DNA of 38,062 bases from Candidatus Saccharimonadota bacterium (GCA_027450065.1 DAIDKK010000004.1:1-38062); one strand, 5' to 3'. Positions 29,956-37,242 are shown, counted from the first letter of the stretch. Notes: generated by a model from the sequence alone, not told the origin. Translations and numbers: made by a program.

Positions 29956-30380
29956 AGAAAGTAGTCGTGATGGCCGCTGTAGTACTTGCGCTTGTTGGTA
30001 GTTTTTTCATGTTGAGTAAACCCGAAAAGAGTAACCCAAGCACGCAGGCGAACACGATGACGGCAAAGACTATGCCGACAAGCTTTAGCCAGATTCAAAC
30101 TGCTATGGGAAGCGGGGCGCAATTGCTTGACGTCCGGACCGCTGCCGAATTTACTGCTGGACATATTGCCGGTGCAACCAACTTTTCCTTGCAAGATATA
30201 CAGGCAGGTAAACGGCCGACTGGAAGCAAAACGCAAGTTATTTATGTGTACTGCCATAGTGGTAATCGAGCCACTCAGGCTACCAGTATTTTGCAAGGGG
30301 CAGGTTTCACGAATGTCATAAACCTAGGGGCAATCACGCAAGTTGAAGCAATTGGCGGCAGACTTGTCACTGGCTCATAA
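29952..30380 (+). CDS. Exported or membrane-anchored rhodanese
   Basis: The 142-residue protein begins with a signal anchor (MKKVVVMAAVVLALVGSFFM). A linker and one rhodanese domain follow, with LLDVRTAAEF and the active loop YCHSGNRATQ (Cys101). It therefore handles sulfur or thiols outside the cytoplasm, unlike the cytosolic rhodanese upstream. AAAAGGAGGG lies about 9 nt before the ATG, which overlaps the repressor stop. It is the second gene of the repressor operon, so its expression should follow the PerR-like signal. Confidence 0.9.
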   Translation: MKKVVVMAAVVLALVGSFFMLSKPEKSNPSTQANTMTAKTMPTSFSQIQTAMGSGAQLLDVRTAAEFTAGHIAGATNFSLQDIQAGKRPTGSKTQVIYVYCHSGNRATQATSILQGAGFTNVINLGAITQVEAIGGRLVTGS

Positions 30381-30397
30381 CGAAAAAGGAGATACCT

Positions 30398-30649
30398 ATG
30401 AAGATTACTGTCTATAGCACCACGACCTGTCCGTACTGCGTCATGCTCAAGCGCTGGCTTGATGAGCAGAAGATTGCATACACCGACTATCTCGTCGATA
30501 AAAATCCCTTTGCTGCCCAAAATATGGTACAGCTCAGCGGCCAAATGGGCGTACCTTTCAGCACAATTGAACATGCCGATGGCTCAACAGAAAAGATACT
30601 TGGCTTCGATCGAGCCCGGTTCGCAGCAGCCCTTGCCGTCGGTAAATAA
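30398..30649 (+). CDS. Glutaredoxin / NrdH-like thiol reductase
   Basis: The 83-residue thioredoxin-fold protein has the active site Cys11-Pro-Tyr-Cys14, the cis-Pro segment GVPFSTIEH and a GFDRARF end. It would reduce disulfides or mixed persulfides in the cytosol, with glutathione, another low-molecular thiol or thioredoxin reductase as donor. None of these is encoded in the window. AAAAAGGAGA about 7 nt before the ATG sets the start. It is the third gene of the operon. Confidence 0.92.
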   Translation: MKITVYSTTTCPYCVMLKRWLDEQKIAYTDYLVDKNPFAAQNMVQLSGQMGVPFSTIEHADGSTEKILGFDRARFAAALAVGK

Positions 30650-30682
30650 GGCGGGTATGCTAAGGAATTAGGAGGGTTATAT

Positions 30683-30901
30683 ATGCAATTTATTAACTTT
30701 ATGGCAAGTCAAGCGGGTCGCGCCGCCAAAATTGTAGTGGGAGCATTGCTCATTGTTGTCGCCATGGCAGCATGGCACGGAGTTGTCGAAACAGTTGTGG
30801 TCGTACTTGGTGGCATCTTGATTGCCGTCGGTATTTTTGACGTATGCCTTTTGGCGCCATTGTTTGGCAAGCCTTTGAGTGGGAGGAAAATTCGCGGCTA
30901 G
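30683..30901 (+). CDS. DUF2892 family small membrane protein
   Basis: The 72-residue protein has two TM helices (about residues 14-31 and 36-60) with the family's conserved Gly pattern and a DVCLLAPLFG end that matches the usual C-P-x-x-x-x-x-G tail. DUF2892 segments are often fused to or placed next to rhodaneses (as in YgaP) and are thought to assist sulfur export or membrane placement. TAGGAGGG before the ATG gives a strong ribosome site. It closes the repressor-rhodanese-glutaredoxin operon. Confidence 0.85.
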   Translation: MQFINFMASQAGRAAKIVVGALLIVVAMAAWHGVVETVVVVLGGILIAVGIFDVCLLAPLFGKPLSGRKIRG

Positions 30902-30951
30902 TATAGCATCCGGCCCATTTCAAACAATTACCTGTATTTATACATAGTTTC

Positions 30952-30960
30952 TGCTACAAT
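30952..30960 (+). promoter_or_regulatory. Extended -10 promoter of the Nramp-like gene
   Basis: TGC-TACAAT with a predicted start near 30967 leaves a short 19-nt leader. AGTTAACT (30968-30975), a small palindrome, follows. Confidence 0.55.
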
Positions 30961-30985
30961 TGACGTAAAGTTAACTACACGTAGT

Positions 30986-32419
30986 ATGAAATCAAAAAAC
31001 CTCAAAGTCGAAATACAAACAACGAATGATCCCGCAACCAGACCACACTTTGATGCGGACAAGCTGCTCACCAAAAGTGCTGAGATGCCTGCAATGGCGC
31101 TTGATAAAACCATAGAAGCGAGCAAGCGCTTTTCTAAATCACTTCCATCAAATGCAGTGGGCAAGAAGGCCAAAGATTACTGGTACACGCTCGGTCCAGG
31201 TCTCACGACGGGCGCCAGTGATGATGACCCATCCGGCATTGCCACCTACAGCCAGACTGGTGCGCAGTATGGCTTCAGTTACCTATGGTTGGCACCGCTT
31301 ACGTTTCCACTGATGGGTTTCGTTCAGGAAATGTGCGCTCGTATTGGCATGGTTACTGGCCAGGGACTCGCAGCGAATATTCGCACACATTATTCCAGGC
31401 GTTTACTACGTTTGGTCACCATACTCCTTTTCGCCGCCAATACGTTCAACATTGGGGCTGACCTAGGTGCACTTGCCAAAGCAGTGCAATTACTAAACCC
31501 GCAGCTTGGTTTTGGTTTGTTAGTCTGGTTTTTTGCCTTATTCAGCATGGGCTTACAGATATTTAGCCCCTACGCTAAATACGCTCGTTACCTTAAGTGG
31601 CTCGCACTAGTGCTCCTAAGCTATGTGGCATCAGCAATCCTTGCGCATTTAAACTGGGGGCAGGTCTTGCATGGTACGATTGTGCCCAAACTTCACTTTG
31701 ATAGAAATGCATTACTGCTTATTTGCGGTATCCTTGGCACAACTATTTCACCGTATTTATTCTTCTGGCAGACCAGTCAAGAAGTCGAAGAAGATGTATC
31801 GAGAGGGAGAACTACAATCCGAGAACGTCGGAGTGCTACTTCACCCGCAGAAATAAAAAGTATGCGTATTGATGTGTGGAGCGGCATGCTCCTTAGCAAC
31901 GTTGCAATGTTCTTTATAATTGCCGCCTGCGGTGGAGTACTCTACACACATGGCATTACCAACATTACTTCAGCCGCACAGGCCGCCGAAGCACTGCGAC
32001 CATTTGCAGGCAACACAACCTACCTCTTGTTTGCAATCGGTATCATTGGGGTGGGACTATTAGGTATCCCCGTACTCGCTGGTAGTAGCAGCTATGCGAT
32101 TGCTGAAAGTTTGCGTTGGAAAAGTGGACTATACCGAAACCTTCACCAAGCACATGCCTTCTACGGTGTAATCATCTTTTCATTATTGATTGGCGTTGGC
32201 CTTAATTTTATTGGGCTTAATCCTATGAAAGCTCTCATATATTCGGCTATCGGGAATGGCATCGTCGCGCCATTTGTCTTATTTTTCATCGTACGATTAT
32301 CTGCGAATCGTCGCATTATGGGTCATTGGGCAAACGGGCGAGTCACGACCTGGGTTGGCTGGGGCACAACGCTCATCATGGCCGTGGCCGGTGGCGCCGC
32401 TATCTGGTCAATGTTCTAA
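30986..32419 (+). CDS. Nramp-related divalent cation transporter
   Basis: The 477-residue protein starts with about 65 hydrophilic residues and then about 11 TM helices. The TM1 motif is ASDDDPSGIATYSQ, where classical Mn/Fe Nramp transporters have DPGN. At the TM6 position it reads TTISPYLFFWQ instead of the usual MPHN. Both changes remove the sulfur and asparagine ligands typical for Mn/Fe, so it belongs to the Nramp-related group, some of which carry Mg2+. The ion is therefore uncertain. It stands 84 nt after the PerR-like operon but has its own promoter. Confidence 0.85.
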   Translation: MKSKNLKVEIQTTNDPATRPHFDADKLLTKSAEMPAMALDKTIEASKRFSKSLPSNAVGKKAKDYWYTLGPGLTTGASDDDPSGIATYSQTGAQYGFSYLWLAPLTFPLMGFVQEMCARIGMVTGQGLAANIRTHYSRRLLRLVTILLFAANTFNIGADLGALAKAVQLLNPQLGFGLLVWFFALFSMGLQIFSPYAKYARYLKWLALVLLSYVASAILAHLNWGQVLHGTIVPKLHFDRNALLLICGILGTTISPYLFFWQTSQEVEEDVSRGRTTIRERRSATSPAEIKSMRIDVWSGMLLSNVAMFFIIAACGGVLYTHGITNITSAAQAAEALRPFAGNTTYLLFAIGIIGVGLLGIPVLAGSSSYAIAESLRWKSGLYRNLHQAHAFYGVIIFSLLIGVGLNFIGLNPMKALIYSAIGNGIVAPFVLFFIVRLSANRRIMGHWANGRVTTWVGWGTTLIMAVAGGAAIWSMF

Positions 32420-32422
32420 CAT

Positions 32423-32545
32423 TGGAAAACCGGGATAGGTTTTCCCATCGCGCCGGGCTTCGCACTATCGCCACTCAGCTCGGGCTGCTCTTTCCTGGAA
32501 GCTACAAAAGTATCTCCGAACTAAATTCGGTGATACTTTTAATTT
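32423..32545. repeat. Dispersed repeat element, copy A
   Basis: The copy starts with a perfect hairpin GGAAAACC/GGTTTTCC (32424-32445), then CATCGCGC, CTTTCCTG and a 15-bp stem with one mismatch (32506-32520 with 32526-32540). The same ordered blocks occur at 37046-37232. It occupies the 3' side of the Nramp gene and may also end its transcript. Confidence 0.6.
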
Positions 32546-32583
32546 TAGTATTAGTGAAACTTTTAAGCTAAATTGACTGTTTC

Positions 32584-32714
32584 CCGGCACTCTGGAATCA
32601 GCCTGGTTCAGCTGTTGTGGCGCAGTACAACAATTGCAAAAATGCGACAAAGGTAGTGTTTTTGCGTTGTACTCTGGCACAGCAGCTGCCAAGCTGATGG
32701 AAATGTGCCTGGCC
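32584..32714. repeat. Long imperfect inverted repeat with side hairpins
   Basis: Paired blocks are GGCAC/GTGCC, ATCAGC/GCTGAT, AGCTGTTGTG/CACAGCAGCT (one G-U), AGTACAA/TTGTACT and GCAAAAA/TTTTTGC around a 16-nt loop. Two perfect 8-bp hairpins follow, AGCTTTTT/AAAAAGCT (about 32724-32748) and TTCCGGCT-AA-AGCCGGAA (32754-32771). The gap 32420-32803 holds no gene. Confidence 0.55.
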
Positions 32715-32803
32715 TTTTTGCCGAGCTTTTTGGCCATGCAAAAAGCTAGTTGGTTCCGGCTAAAGCCGGAATCGAAACTGAGTCATATTAACTTTCAGCA
32801 ACA

Positions 32804-34015
32804 TTATTCGTGGCGCAAGGCTTCGATTGGATCCATGCGGGCCGCCTTCATAGCAGGAATGGCACCAAAGAATACGCCAGCCGCTATCGCAATCAGCGGC
32901 GCAAGTGCAGCAACTTCCCAGACAATCACTGGCTGGAGACTCGTGTACAAACGGAGTAGACCAATTGCCGCAAACGAAACCAGTAGACCAATGAATGAGC
33001 CAACAAAGCTAATAGCAAATGCCTCGGTTACAAACTGACGCATAATTTGGCGATCCGTCGCACCAATCGCCTTGCGGAGTCCAATCTCATGGATACGCTC
33101 TGCTACGCTCACGAGCATCATATTCATGATGCCGACTCCCCCGAGTAGCAGTGCAATAATAGCCACACCGACTGTCATGAGTGTCAGAAGATGAAGCGTC
33201 TGGTCAGAGTTTGAGCCCTTGGCCCCTGGCGGCAACACCACAATATCATTTGTACCCCCATGTGCGTCGGTAATTGCATGCTGCAAAGCCCGAGCGACTT
33301 CGTTCGGATTGTTGCCCGGCTTGATCTTCACGAACATTTCGTTAATTTGTGGTGCAGTACCAAGTAAATTCTGTGCTGCGTCATATGGAATAAAAACAGC
33401 CTGGTTATAATTGGCCTCGAGCGAAAAAGGTGCAGCGGTGAATTGCTTAAATACCCCGGCCACGACAAAGCGTTGTCCCCGAAGGGTAAACTTTTGGCCA
33501 AGTGGCGCATTGTCACTAAAGAGCCTATTGGCTATATCCGCACCCAGTACGGCTGTCTGTTCCGTGTCACTTGCAGTGAAGAATCCACCATAATCAATGC
33601 TCTGGTGCAAAATATCTGTCAGCTGGGGAGTTGTCGCAATGATGAGCGGGTTAGGGATAGTGTAGTCACCACGTACCTGACCAGTCACGGCACTGAGGGG
33701 TACCGCCACCGATACGCCTGGCGTACTACGCGTAACGGAAAGATCGCTAGCGTTCAGCAGTGCACCTGTCCCCCCCGGTAGCCCGCTACCAGTCAGCTCG
33801 TTGCCAGCTTGATTTGGGCGAACAAGCAGGACATCTTGCCCATAGCGCGCAGCCTGGTTACCAATTTGTTGCCGTACACCCTGACCGATAGCCACGACCA
33901 CTATGACTGACGCAACACTTATAACGATACCCAACATAGTCATAAAACTACGCGTCCGAGACGTTCTGATACTCTGCATGGCAAGGTGGAGATAACCTTT
34001 TCGTAGGCTACTCAT
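32804..34015 (-). CDS. ABC transporter permease, MacB/FtsX type
   Basis: The 403-residue protein has the MacB topology. The first TM helix follows the amphipathic start (RSFMTMLGIVISVASVIVVVA). A large extracytoplasmic domain of about 220 residues comes next, then three TM helices near the end around GVGIMNMMLVSV. A conserved RIHEIGLRKAIGATDRQIM loop contacts the ATPase. Such permeases work as mechanotransmitters for lipoprotein, peptide or drug efflux. The gene overlaps the upstream ATPase gene by 4 nt. No membrane-fusion partner is encoded nearby, so the substrate is open. Confidence 0.92.
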   Translation of the reverse strand: MSSLRKGYLHLAMQSIRTSRTRSFMTMLGIVISVASVIVVVAIGQGVRQQIGNQAARYGQDVLLVRPNQAGNELTGSGLPGGTGALLNASDLSVTRSTPGVSVAVPLSAVTGQVRGDYTIPNPLIIATTPQLTDILHQSIDYGGFFTASDTEQTAVLGADIANRLFSDNAPLGQKFTLRGQRFVVAGVFKQFTAAPFSLEANYNQAVFIPYDAAQNLLGTAPQINEMFVKIKPGNNPNEVARALQHAITDAHGGTNDIVVLPPGAKGSNSDQTLHLLTLMTVGVAIIALLLGGVGIMNMMLVSVAERIHEIGLRKAIGATDRQIMRQFVTEAFAISFVGSFIGLLVSFAAIGLLRLYTSLQPVIVWEVAALAPLIAIAAGVFFGAIPAMKAARMDPIEALRHE

Positions 34016-34896
34016 GATTGCGCTTTCCTCCCATCCTCAGATCGAGTCAAGCGAGCTTTGCGTCTTGCGGGTGTCCGCTTTCTTTTGGTTGACGGCTTTA
34101 CAGTATCATCCTTGCGGACTTTCATGAGTACCGACACTCCAGCGAGGTCATCTTCTTCGGTTGTATCGGGAACAGCGTACATCACCTTGCGTGCGTAGGT
34201 ACCCACTTCGCCCAGCTTTGTTTGTTCATCGTATTTGATGGCACCATCTTGCATGTATACCACTCGTGTTGCATATCGAGTGAGTTCTGGGTTATGAGTC
34301 ACGAAGATAATAGTATTGCCGCTCTTATGAATTTCACCGAGCAACTCCATAACCAGTCGCGAACTCTCCGTGTCAAGATTACCAGTTGGCTCATCGGCGA
34401 TGATAATCTCTGGACTATTCACGAGTGCACGCGCGATTGCAACACACTGAGTTTGACCACCAGACAGCTGTCGTGGATAGTAGTAAGTACGGTCGTGCAA
34501 TCCAACACGCTCAAGCATTGTTCGAGCGATATGATTGCGCTTGGAAGTTGGAAAACCTTTGTAGAGTAGTGGCAATGCAACATTCTCCAGTGCCGTCAGC
34601 CGACCAAGTAGATTAAAGGACTGAAAAATAAAGCCAATTTTGTCACGACGAATTTTAGCGCGCCGAGTGACGGAAATATGGCTTACTCGCTTGCCATTCA
34701 ATACATAATCGCCATGCGTCGGATGATCGAGCAGACCAATCATATTCATAAGCGTACTTTTACCGCTGCCGCTTGGTCCCATCACCGCCACACACTCACC
34801 ACTTTCAATGGTGAGATTGACTTCGTCGAGTGCTACGCTGGTAGCATCGCCGAAGCCGTACAGCTTACTGACGTCTTTGAGTTCAATGAGAGACAT
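34012..34896 (-). CDS. ABC transporter ATP-binding protein, MacB/LolD type
   Basis: The 294-residue ATPase shows Walker A GPSGSGKST (residues 40-48), the Q-loop in IFQSFNLL, the signature LSGGQTQ, Walker B IIIADEPTG and the H-loop FVTHNPE. The D-loop NLDTES is typical of the LolD/MacB group. About 65 extra residues follow the core and end in a Lys/Arg-rich tail (TKRKRTPARRKARLTR), longer than in LolD. It powers the permease encoded next, in 4-nt overlap. A TACACT box lies about 9 nt upstream of the start, giving a very short leader. Confidence 0.93.
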   Translation of the reverse strand: MSLIELKDVSKLYGFGDATSVALDEVNLTIESGECVAVMGPSGSGKSTLMNMIGLLDHPTHGDYVLNGKRVSHISVTRRAKIRRDKIGFIFQSFNLLGRLTALENVALPLLYKGFPTSKRNHIARTMLERVGLHDRTYYYPRQLSGGQTQCVAIARALVNSPEIIIADEPTGNLDTESSRLVMELLGEIHKSGNTIIFVTHNPELTRYATRVVYMQDGAIKYDEQTKLGEVGTYARKVMYAVPDTTEEDDLAGVSVLMKVRKDDTVKPSTKRKRTPARRKARLTRSEDGRKAQS

Positions 34897-35016
34897 ATTA
34901 CCCCTAGTGTACCCCGGTTACGCATAGTGCCGCAACAGGTTATCTTACATTTTGCATGGTATTATTCACAATAGCTGTTGCTGTTGGTATTTCGGGCATT
35001 TTTCCTAAATTTCCGT

Positions 35017-35022
35017 TATACT
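35017..35022 (+). promoter_or_regulatory. -10 box TATACT upstream of the tRNA-Ser region
   Basis: A perfect TATACT, with a predicted start near 35029, is about 135 nt before the tRNA. It would transcribe the hairpin-rich leader and the tRNA together. Confidence 0.45.
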
Positions 35023-35028
35023 TGAACC

Positions 35029-35163
35029 TGTTCCAAAATTTCAATCCAAGGAGCGTACGCGACTGAATGAAATTTTGAGAGAAGGCGTGGCAGTACCTCG
35101 GCGCTGTACGCCAAGCTGATATTCTTGGGTACATGAGGCCATAAACACCATCATGTACGTTGA
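35029..35163 (+). ncRNA. Structured leader or small RNA before tRNA-Ser
   Basis: The stretch has perfect inverted repeats CAAAATTTCA/TGAAATTTTG (35034-35043, 35068-35077) and GTACATGA/TCATGTAC (35130-35137, 35151-35158). A weaker GGCGT/ACGCC stem lies between them. It has no convincing reading frame and does not match SRP RNA, 6S, RNase P or T-box signatures that I know. Confidence 0.35.
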
Positions 35164-35253
35164 GGAGGGATCGCCTAGTGGTCTATGGCGCCGCCTTGGA
35201 AAGGCGGTTTGCGGGCAACTGCATCGAGGGTTCGAATCCCTCTCCCTCCGCCA
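35164..35253 (+). tRNA. tRNA-Ser (anticodon GGA)
   Basis: A complete class II tRNA. The acceptor stem is GGAGGGA/TCCCTCC. The anticodon stem CCGCC/GGCGG holds the loop TTGGAAA with anticodon GGA (35198-35200). A long variable arm and the T-arm GAGGG-TTCGAAT-CCCTC follow. Discriminator G and an encoded CCA (35251-35253) end it. It reads UCC and UCU serine codons. Confidence 0.96.
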
Positions 35254-35293
35254 TAGAAATAGAGCTCAGCCGAAAGGTTGGGCTCTATTTCTA
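35254..35293 (+). terminator. GNRA-capped hairpin after tRNA-Ser
   Basis: An 18-bp near-perfect stem (35254-35271 with 35276-35293) is closed by a GAAA tetraloop and begins right at the tRNA 3' end. It lacks a T-run after it, so it could be a processing signal or a terminator. Confidence 0.6.
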
Positions 35294-35306
35294 TAGATAG
35301 AAGACT

Positions 35307-35409
35307 GGGATTCGAACGCGAGCGCCAGTGGCGCTCAGCCGCCCGAAGCCCGGCGACCATGGGAGCCGGGTCAAGCAAAGCTTGAGGTCGAATCCCTCTC
35401 CCTCCGCCA
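35307..35409 (+). ncRNA. Cloverleaf-like RNA ending in a copied tRNA-Ser 3' end with CCA
   Basis: A 9-bp perfect closing stem (35307-35315 with 35388-35396) encloses three perfect hairpins: GAGCGCC-AGT-GGCGCTC (35320-35336), CCCGGC/GCCGGG (35349-35370) and CAAGC-AAA-GCTTG (35372-35384). The last 22 nt (35388-35409) are identical to the end of the tRNA-Ser, including CCA. No 5' acceptor strand is found, so it is not a normal tRNA. It may be a decayed duplicate, an attachment-site remnant or a tRNA-like RNA. Confidence 0.45.
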
Positions 35410-35448
35410 CAATAAAAAGTCTATCCGACAGGGTAGACTCTCTTATTG
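35410..35448 (+). terminator. Hairpin after the cloverleaf-like RNA
   Basis: CAATAA/TTATTG (35410-35415, 35443-35448) and AGTCTA/TAGACT (35418-35423, 35434-35439) form a hairpin starting at the CCA end, in the same position as the hairpin after the intact tRNA. Confidence 0.55.
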
Positions 35449-35476
35449 TGACCCGCGCCGATATTGGCGAAGTGTG

Positions 35477-36184
35477 CTAACCGATTTTCGTACCGACGTT
35501 TTGGCCGGCAGCTGCCCGAGCGATATTACCATCCGTTAATAAATCGCAAATGATAATCGTCTTTTTATCCTCAAATGCCATACCAAGGGCTGCTTTATCC
35601 ATTACCTGTATACCGTCGTTTGCGAGCGCCTCGTCATAGCTCAGATACTCATATTTTTGAGCATCTGTAAACTTCAGAGGATCTTTGTCATAGACACCGT
35701 CTACTTTGGTCGTCTTAATAATTGCATCACATTGCAATTCGAGTGCCAAATTGACCGCTGCCGTATCGGTGGTTACGAATGGTCGCCCAGTGCCACCACC
35801 AATAATCACTACTCGGCCTTTTTCAAGATGACTGATGGCACGACGATACGTGTATTGATCGATAAACTGATTCACTTCAACAGTACTCAGTGCACGAGTG
35901 GCCACGCCCTCAGCGTTAAACACATCAGCCACTGTAATCGCATTCATGATAGTGGCCAGCATGCCAGCGTTGTGCGCTGTGACCTCAGCGATGCCACTCC
36001 CTGCTAGCTGAGCACCCCGCGCGTAGTTACCACCGCCAACAATGATTGCCACTTGCGTACCGGCATCCAGCACGGGTTTAATCTGCGTGGCGATCCATTT
36101 CACGCGCGCAGCGTCAAAGCCACCATCTTTGTCACCCTGCAATTGTTCACCTGATAATTTGAGAAGAATTCGTTTGTATGCCAT
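35477..36184 (-). CDS. pyrH: UMP kinase
   Basis: The 235-residue protein is a bacterial uridylate kinase of the amino acid kinase fold. It phosphorylates UMP to UDP with ATP in pyrimidine synthesis, and the family forms GTP-regulated hexamers. Signatures are RILLKLSGE at the start, IVGGGNYARG, and the ATP-site segment IIKTTKVDGVYDKDP. The start at 36184 is chosen over a longer in-frame start because TATACT (36198-36193) ends 8 nt before it. The gene is divergent from the exonuclease gene, with only 66 bp between starts. It stands apart from tsf and frr, with which it is often clustered. Confidence 0.95.
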   Translation of the reverse strand: MAYKRILLKLSGEQLQGDKDGGFDAARVKWIATQIKPVLDAGTQVAIIVGGGNYARGAQLAGSGIAEVTAHNAGMLATIMNAITVADVFNAEGVATRALSTVEVNQFIDQYTYRRAISHLEKGRVVIIGGGTGRPFVTTDTAAVNLALELQCDAIIKTTKVDGVYDKDPLKFTDAQKYEYLSYDEALANDGIQVMDKAALGMAFEDKKTIIICDLLTDGNIARAAAGQNVGTKIG

Positions 36185-36192
36185 TGCGGCTA

Positions 36193-36198
36193 AGTATA
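36193..36198 (-). promoter_or_regulatory. -10 box TATACT of pyrH, leaderless
   Basis: The hexamer on the minus strand ends 8 nt before the pyrH ATG. Confidence 0.55.
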
Positions 36199-36237
36199 TA
36201 TCCCTCGTCACGTATCATCAAACTGACCGCTATCGGC

Positions 36238-36243
36238 TATACT
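36238..36243 (+). promoter_or_regulatory. -10 box TATACT of the exonuclease gene, leaderless
   Basis: TATACT ends 7 nt before the ATG at 36251. Both divergent promoters fit in a 66-bp gap. Confidence 0.6.
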
Positions 36244-36250
36244 GTTACGT

Positions 36251-37045
36251 ATGAAACTCTATAGCTGGAATGTGAATGGGATTCGGGCAGTCCTCAGCAA
36301 GGGCCTACTCCAAAAATTCATCACCGAGCATGACCCAGATATTTTGTGTTTGCAAGAAACGAAAGCTGAACGGGGCCAAGTTGTGCTTGATTTGCCGCAG
36401 TACGACGAACATTTCTTTAGCGCCGTCAAGAAGGGTTACAGTGGTACGGCCATCTTCTCGAAGGTCAAGCCGCTGCGCTACATTGATGGCTTCCCGGAGG
36501 CTATCATTAAACAGTTCGAGGTCAGTGGCGATACCTACGGCGACCCAAATGCTGAGGGCAGAGTAATTGCCGCTGAATTTGCCGACTACTGGGTCGTCAC
36601 TGTGTACGTCCCGAATAGCAAGGGAGACTTAAGCCGGCTGAGCCTGCGCTACGACCACTGGGACAAAGCCTTCCTCGCCTACATGCAACAACTCGAGCAG
36701 ACCAAACCAGTGCTGTTTTGCGGCGACCTAAATGTCGCCCACCAAGAAATTGATCTCGCGAATCCAAAACCGAACATCGGTAAGCATGGCTTCACGGACG
36801 AAGAACGCGAACGTTTTGGAGATTTTCTAAAAGCCGGTTACGTTGACACGTTCCGCCAAGCCTACCCAGATAAAACCGATGCGTACACCTGGTGGACGCA
36901 CTGGGCCAATGCCCGGGCCCGCAATATCGGCTGGCGCATCGATTATTGGCTGGCTAGCAAGGCCATTGCAGATAAAGTAAAAAACCCACAAATACATGCC
37001 GCCGTCATGGGCTCCGATCACTGCCCGGTGAGTATTGAAGTCTAG
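36251..37045 (+). CDS. xth: Exodeoxyribonuclease III (AP endonuclease)
   Basis: The 264-residue enzyme of the exonuclease-endonuclease-phosphatase fold has every family motif in order: YSWNVNGIR, CLQETKAE (metal-binding Glu), GYSGTAIFSK, VYVPNS, CGDLNVAH, RIDYWLAS and GSDHCPV with the catalytic Asp-His pair. It cuts DNA 5' to abasic sites in base excision repair and trims damaged 3' ends. It is followed by dut after a repeat-filled gap; both genes limit the harm of uracil and base loss in DNA. The start is probably leaderless. Confidence 0.96.
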   Translation: MKLYSWNVNGIRAVLSKGLLQKFITEHDPDILCLQETKAERGQVVLDLPQYDEHFFSAVKKGYSGTAIFSKVKPLRYIDGFPEAIIKQFEVSGDTYGDPNAEGRVIAAEFADYWVVTVYVPNSKGDLSRLSLRYDHWDKAFLAYMQQLEQTKPVLFCGDLNVAHQEIDLANPKPNIGKHGFTDEERERFGDFLKAGYVDTFRQAYPDKTDAYTWWTHWANARARNIGWRIDYWLASKAIADKVKNPQIHAAVMGSDHCPVSIEV

Positions 37046-37232
37046 AGGAGAAACCAAGACAGGTTTTCCACAACAGAGACAAACCTACGGTTTTTCTCAT
37101 CGCGCAGGCAAAATGACGTGACTTTTTGTCCGGCTGCTCTTTTCCATTAAAAACTAACGTCGCTCAGCATAGCCGCGCTTTCCTGAATAGTGCAAGATTA
37201 TCTCCGAACTAAATTCGAGGATAATTTTTAGT
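37046..37232. repeat. Dispersed repeat element, copy B
   Basis: It shares with copy A (32423-32545) a GAAACC/GGTTTTC-type hairpin, CATCGCGC (37098-37105), CTTTCCTG (37178-37185) and an identical 18-nt block at 37200-37217 that forms a hairpin loop. The distance from CTTTCCTG to the 18-nt block is the same in both copies. Copy B has about 60 extra bases in its first half. Confidence 0.6.
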
Positions 37233-37242
37233 CAAATCAAAA

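Noticed and set aside
34958-35064. A 36-codon frame (starting ATGGTATTATTC) upstream of the tRNA
   Set aside because: No ribosome site; it begins in a promoter-like AT stretch and runs into the hairpin region.
35175-35378. A 67-codon minus-strand frame over the tRNA-Ser
   Set aside because: It is antisense to the tRNA and yields the familiar false protein with GIRTLD; no ribosome site.
35254-35448. A complete integrated element bounded by tRNA-Ser att repeats
   Set aside because: The 22-nt direct repeat is typical of tRNA attachment sites, but only about 135 bp lie between the copies and no integrase is nearby, so at most it is a remnant.
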